Positions 60,862 through 64,000 of a stretch of DNA of 64,000 bases are shown here, piece after piece. The position numbers and the translations under genes are program-made. Under the pieces are notes generated by a model, which was not told the origin of the DNA, did no database searches, and was given only the letters and a program-made list of their open reading frames with translations. Where the stretch lies: assembly GCA_965232105.1 (NCBI GenBank), contig OZ246956.1:248001-312000 (forward strand), written 5' to 3'. Within the stretch, counting starts at the first letter, position 1, and every line of letters starts with the position of its first letter. Source of the stretch: Multivorans sp965232105 (GTDB lineage Bacteria > Acidobacteriota > Thermoanaerobaculia > Multivoradales > Multivoraceae).

Positions 60862-61794
60862 TTACTCCATGTCGTCCGGTTCGGCCACTGCGCGGACCTT
60901 CAGCTTCCGATCGATCCGACGGGCGAGACCCGAAAGCACCTTGCCGGGGCCGAACTCCGTCAGTCGACCAACACCCGCGGCCGCCATGACCGTCACCGAT
61001 TCCGCCCAGCGCACCGGGCCGTCGATCTGACGGACCAGCGCGTTCCTGGCAGCGGAAACAGTCGTCAAAGGCTCCGCGTCCACGTTGCAGACCACCGGCA
61101 CCCGCGGGTCCACCATCGGCGCCGCCTGAATCAGCGGCGCCATCGCCTGCCGGGCCGGCGCCATCAGGGCGCAGTGGAAGGGCGCCGAGACGGGCAGCGA
61201 AATGGCGCGGCGGGCGCCCCGCTCGCCAGCCAGCACGGCGGCTCGCTCCACCGCGGCGCTGGAGCCGGCGATCACGATCTGGCCCGGCGCATTCAGGTTG
61301 GCGATCTGGCAGACACCGCCCGTTTCACCGGCCGCTTCGGCGGCGACCTCCGCCGTCTCCTCCACGCTCAGGCCAAGCACCGCGGCCATCGCGCCGGCGC
61401 CTACCGGCACCGCCTTCTGCATCGCCTCGCCCCGCGCCCGGACCAGACGCAGAGCTTCGCCGAGTTCAAGCGCACCGGCCGCGACAAGCGCCGAGTACTC
61501 GCCCAGGCTGTGACCGGCGACGAAGTCCGGCGCCTCCGTTTCGAGCCCCTTAGCCCGGTAGCAACGAAGCGCCGCCACCGACGCGGCGACGATCGCGGGC
61601 TGCGTGTTGGCCGTCAGTTGGAGTTCGTCCTCGGGCCCCTCGAAACAGAGGGTCGACAGCCCGAAGCCGAGGGTGTCGTCCGCCTCCTCGAAGACCGCCC
61701 GGGCCTCCGGGAAGGCGAGAGCCAACGCCCGGCCCATGCCGACCCGCTGCGAGCCCTGGCCCGGAAAGACGTACGCCACCCCCGTCATCTGCAC
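60862..61794 (-). CDS. fabD: Malonyl-CoA:ACP transacylase
   Basis: 310 aa. VAYVFPGQGSQRVGMGRALA start, nucleophile Ser in FVAGHSLGEYSALVAAGALE, catalytic His in SLPVSAPFHCALMAPA. Loads malonyl groups onto ACP. MTG two residues in (ATG 61788) is an equally good start. 16 bases after fabH. Confidence 0.96.
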   Translation of the reverse strand: MQMTGVAYVFPGQGSQRVGMGRALALAFPEARAVFEEADDTLGFGLSTLCFEGPEDELQLTANTQPAIVAASVAALRCYRAKGLETEAPDFVAGHSLGEYSALVAAGALELGEALRLVRARGEAMQKAVPVGAGAMAAVLGLSVEETAEVAAEAAGETGGVCQIANLNAPGQIVIAGSSAAVERAAVLAGERGARRAISLPVSAPFHCALMAPARQAMAPLIQAAPMVDPRVPVVCNVDAEPLTTVSAARNALVRQIDGPVRWAESVTVMAAAGVGRLTEFGPGKVLSGLARRIDRKLKVRAVAEPDDME

Positions 61795-61810
61795 AATCCC
61801 TGCTGTTTCT

Positions 61811-62869
61811 CTAGAAGCGGACCGCAGCGGCGCCCCAGGTCAGCCCGGCGCCGAAAGCCGCCATCAGGACCAGGTCCCCGGAGTCGATCCGGCCGTCGCG
61901 GTTCAGTTCGTCGAGCGCGATCGGGATGGACGCGGCCGATGTGTTGCCGTAGCGATCGACGTTGACGTACACGCGGTCGGCGGGGACCTCGATCCGGCGA
62001 CCCACGGCGTCGATGATCCGGCGGTTCGCCTGGTGGGGAATCAGCCACTTGACGTCTTCCGGCGCCTGACCGGCGTCGGCCAGCACTTCGCCGGAAACCT
62101 CGGCCAGCGTGCGGACCGCGACCTTGAAGGTCTCGTTGCCGAGCATTCGGATGAAGGGCAGCCGCTGTTCCAGGGTCTCCGGACGGTTCGGAGGATTGCG
62201 GCTGCCGCCGCCCGGCATCTCGAGGAGGTGGGCCAGCGAACCGTCGCTGTGGATCGCCACCGAGAGGACGCCCGGCAGCCCGTTCGCCGAATCCGGCGCC
62301 GGAGGGTCTTCACCGCGCAGCACGACCGCGCCGGCGCCGTCGCCGAAGAGAACGCACGTCGAGCGGTCCTCGTAGTCCGTGTACTTCGTCAGCGACTCGG
62401 CGCCGATCACGAGAGCCGTCGAGGCGGCGCCGCTGGCGACGTACTGGTGCCCCACCGAAAGGCCGTAGATGAAACCGGTGCAGCCCGCGTTCAGATCGAA
62501 GGACGTCGCGTCCTTCGCACCGAGTTCTTCCTGCACGAGGCAGGCAGTCGACGGGAAGGGCATATCGGGCGTCACCGTCGAGATCAGGACGAGATCCACA
62601 TCACCTGGCTCCACGCCCGCCATCTCCATCGCCTCGCGAGCGGCCCGCACGGCGAAGACCGAGGTGTACTCGTCGTCGGTGGCGACCCGTCGTTCGTGAA
62701 TGCCGGTGCGCGCGACGATCCACTCGTTCGAGGTGTCCACGATCCGTTCGAAGTCGGCGTTCGTGAGTACCGTGTCCGGCACCGCCTTGCCAGTGCCGGC
62801 GATCCGCACCCGCCGCGCGTGGTTGGTGGAAGCGCCGCGCAGTCCGTTCCTCGTCGGCCCGCTTGTCAT
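61811..62869 (-). CDS. fabH: Beta-ketoacyl-ACP synthase III
   Basis: 352 aa from ATG 62869, overlapping plsX stop (ATGA). Starts fatty-acid synthesis from acetyl-CoA and malonyl-ACP: catalytic Cys in SFDLNAGCTGFIYGLSVGHQ, His in WLIPHQANRRIIDAVG, Asn in NVDRYGNTSAASIPIAL. About 20 extra residues precede the conserved RVRIAGTGKAVPDTVLTN. The long frame reaching into plsX is shadow. Confidence 0.95.
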   Translation of the reverse strand: MTSGPTRNGLRGASTNHARRVRIAGTGKAVPDTVLTNADFERIVDTSNEWIVARTGIHERRVATDDEYTSVFAVRAAREAMEMAGVEPGDVDLVLISTVTPDMPFPSTACLVQEELGAKDATSFDLNAGCTGFIYGLSVGHQYVASGAASTALVIGAESLTKYTDYEDRSTCVLFGDGAGAVVLRGEDPPAPDSANGLPGVLSVAIHSDGSLAHLLEMPGGGSRNPPNRPETLEQRLPFIRMLGNETFKVAVRTLAEVSGEVLADAGQAPEDVKWLIPHQANRRIIDAVGRRIEVPADRVYVNVDRYGNTSAASIPIALDELNRDGRIDSGDLVLMAAFGAGLTWGAAAVRF

Positions 62870-63924
62870 CCCGCTGCCGCCTTTGGCGCCGCTTCGACGG
62901 CGACCTCGGAGAGCTTGGCGCTGACCTTCACGTGAGTATCCGCTTCGCAGAACTCCACCGCGCGCTGTACCGCGCTGCTGATGGCGTGAGCGGACGAGCG
63001 CCCGTGAGCGACGAAGCAGCCGCCGCGCAGACCGAGCAGCGGCGCCCCGCCGTACTCGCTGTAGTCGATCCGGCTCCTGAAGCGGTCGAAGGCGGGCCGT
63101 GCCAGCAGATAGCCGAGCCGCGACCGGAGGCTGCGACCCATCTCCTCGCGCAACTGGCCGCCCACGAACTCCGCGAGCGCTTCCGCGCTCTTCAGGATCG
63201 CGTTGCCGACGAAGCCGTCGCAGACCACGACATCGGCCGCGCCGCTGAACACGTCCCGGCCCTCGACGTTGCCGATGAAGTTGAGCCCCGTCGCGTCGAG
63301 CGACTTGAACACCTCGCGCACCAGATCGGTGCCCTTCCCGGCCTCCTCGCCGATCGACAGTAGGCCGATGCGCGGCGAGTGCAACCGCAGCAGTTGCTGC
63401 GCCAGGTAGTGGCCCATGACCGCGAACTGGCGGAGCTGGTGAGGTTTCGAGTCGACGTTGGCGCCCGCGTCGAGCAGGATGGTTCGACCGCCGCGCCGCG
63501 GCATGGTCACCGCGAGGGCCGGTCGATCGACCCCGGGCGCCACGCCGATCACCATCTTGCCGGCGACCAGGGCGGCGCCGGTATTGCCGGCGGTCACCAT
63601 CGCCTGCGCCCGGCCGTCCTTGACCAGGCGGGCGCAGACGCGCACCGAGGAGTCGCGCTTTCGCCGCACCGCGAGCGCGGATTCGCACATGCCGACGACC
63701 TGGTCCGCATGCACGACCTCGACTCGGCCGCGGGCGCCGGAACCAGGCTCCAGTCTCTCGATTTCCTGCTCGAGGATCGGCCGGCGACCCACCAGGAGGA
63801 GCCTCAGTTCACGCTGGCGCGCCGCCAGCAGCGCACCCTCGACCACGGTCCGGGGAGCGTGGTCTCCGCCCATCGCGTCAACGGCGATCACGGTTGGGGT
63901 TCGCGCTGAACCTCGATCCGTCAA
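62866..63924 (-). CDS. plsX: Phosphate acyltransferase PlsX
   Basis: 352 aa from TTG 63924; GTG a few codons in (VIAVDAMGGDHAP) is an alternative. Makes acyl-phosphate from acyl-ACP for phospholipid synthesis. Motifs: VIAVDAMGGDHAPRTVVEGA, VTAGNTGAALVAGKMVIG, LLDAGANVDSKPHQLRQFAV, VVCDGFVGNAILKSAEALAE, EYGGAPLLGLRG. First gene of the plsX-fabHDG-acpP-fabF unit within the window; anything further upstream lies beyond 64000. Confidence 0.94.
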   Translation of the reverse strand: MTDRGSARTPTVIAVDAMGGDHAPRTVVEGALLAARQRELRLLLVGRRPILEQEIERLEPGSGARGRVEVVHADQVVGMCESALAVRRKRDSSVRVCARLVKDGRAQAMVTAGNTGAALVAGKMVIGVAPGVDRPALAVTMPRRGGRTILLDAGANVDSKPHQLRQFAVMGHYLAQQLLRLHSPRIGLLSIGEEAGKGTDLVREVFKSLDATGLNFIGNVEGRDVFSGAADVVVCDGFVGNAILKSAEALAEFVGGQLREEMGRSLRSRLGYLLARPAFDRFRSRIDYSEYGGAPLLGLRGGCFVAHGRSSAHAISSAVQRAVEFCEADTHVKVSAKLSEVAVEAAPKAAAG

Positions 63925-64000
63925 TTCAGGGTCTGCTCCAAGTCAGAAGCCACCAGTGTAACGCCTGAGCAACGCTGCTACAGCACGTCCTCCATCTCGA

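Noticed and set aside
63978..64000. Minus-strand reading EMEDVL then stop at the window edge
   Set aside because: Could be the end of the gene upstream of plsX, but seven codons are not enough to call it.

Overview
The window is a GC-rich, densely coded bacterial chromosome segment. It is probably from an Acidobacteriota lineage, because the 594-residue VWA protein at 37052-38836 has the architecture of the 'VWFA-related Acidobacterial domain' family. The frequent ATGA/GTGA gene overlaps, the HisG-short plus HisZ pair and the mix of accessory genes fit that, but the assignment is inferred from gene content and no marker gene is present. No rRNA, tRNA or CRISPR array was seen.

Layout. 1-7.4 kb is accessory: the end of a secreted metzincin protease, an IS630-type transposase remnant, an aldehyde dehydrogenase with an apparent frameshift, two unrecognised adjacent genes (2715-5550), a Uma2-type nuclease and a DUF1640-like protein. 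7.4-20.1 kb is metabolic: glcD-glcE, a PspC protein, an AmpG-like MFS transporter, msrP, a reductive-dehalogenase-like protein, a trehalose module (otsA divergent from otsB-GH15), a GPP34 protein and a methyltransferase. 20.2-27.2 kb holds an orphan type IV (sulfur-recognition plus HNH) restriction enzyme, a lone RHH protein, a membrane protein, a hydrolase, a DUF885-like protein, a PQQ-propeller protein, a lipoprotein and a glutaredoxin. 27.2-35 kb is a minus-strand unit: ECF sigma factor, anti-sigma/FecR protein, two ABC ATPase-permease pairs and arfB. 35-41.2 kb has an EamA transporter, two PIN toxin-antitoxin pairs, the VWA protein and an Nramp-like transporter.

The most striking part is 41.2-57.5 kb. 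It is one tightly overlapped minus-strand operon, aroDE-hisZ-hisG-hisD-hisC-hisB-hisH-hisA-hisF-hisIE-trpE-trpG-trpD-trpC-trpF-trpB-trpA, joining a shikimate fusion enzyme to the histidine and tryptophan pathways (only a histidinol-phosphatase is missing from the his set). In front of it I read a sigma-70-like promoter, a 34-codon leader peptide ending SWWAHGHGKG (tandem Trp codons plus two His codons), and a hairpin that buries the strong AAGGAGGT ribosome-binding site of aroDE. This looks like a ribosome-stalling attenuator that could sense Trp and His together, acting at least partly on translation initiation.

A second theme is a dispersed family of GC-rich palindromic elements, some 55 bp and some about 75-120 bp with two extra hairpins. 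They occur between genes and also in frame inside hisH, hisA and trpC (twice), comparable in behaviour to Rickettsia palindromic elements. 58.3-64 kb is a fatty-acid/phospholipid operon (plsX-fabH-fabD-fabG-acpP-fabF), with a copy of the same element inside a 24-bp-arm inverted repeat between fabG and acpP.
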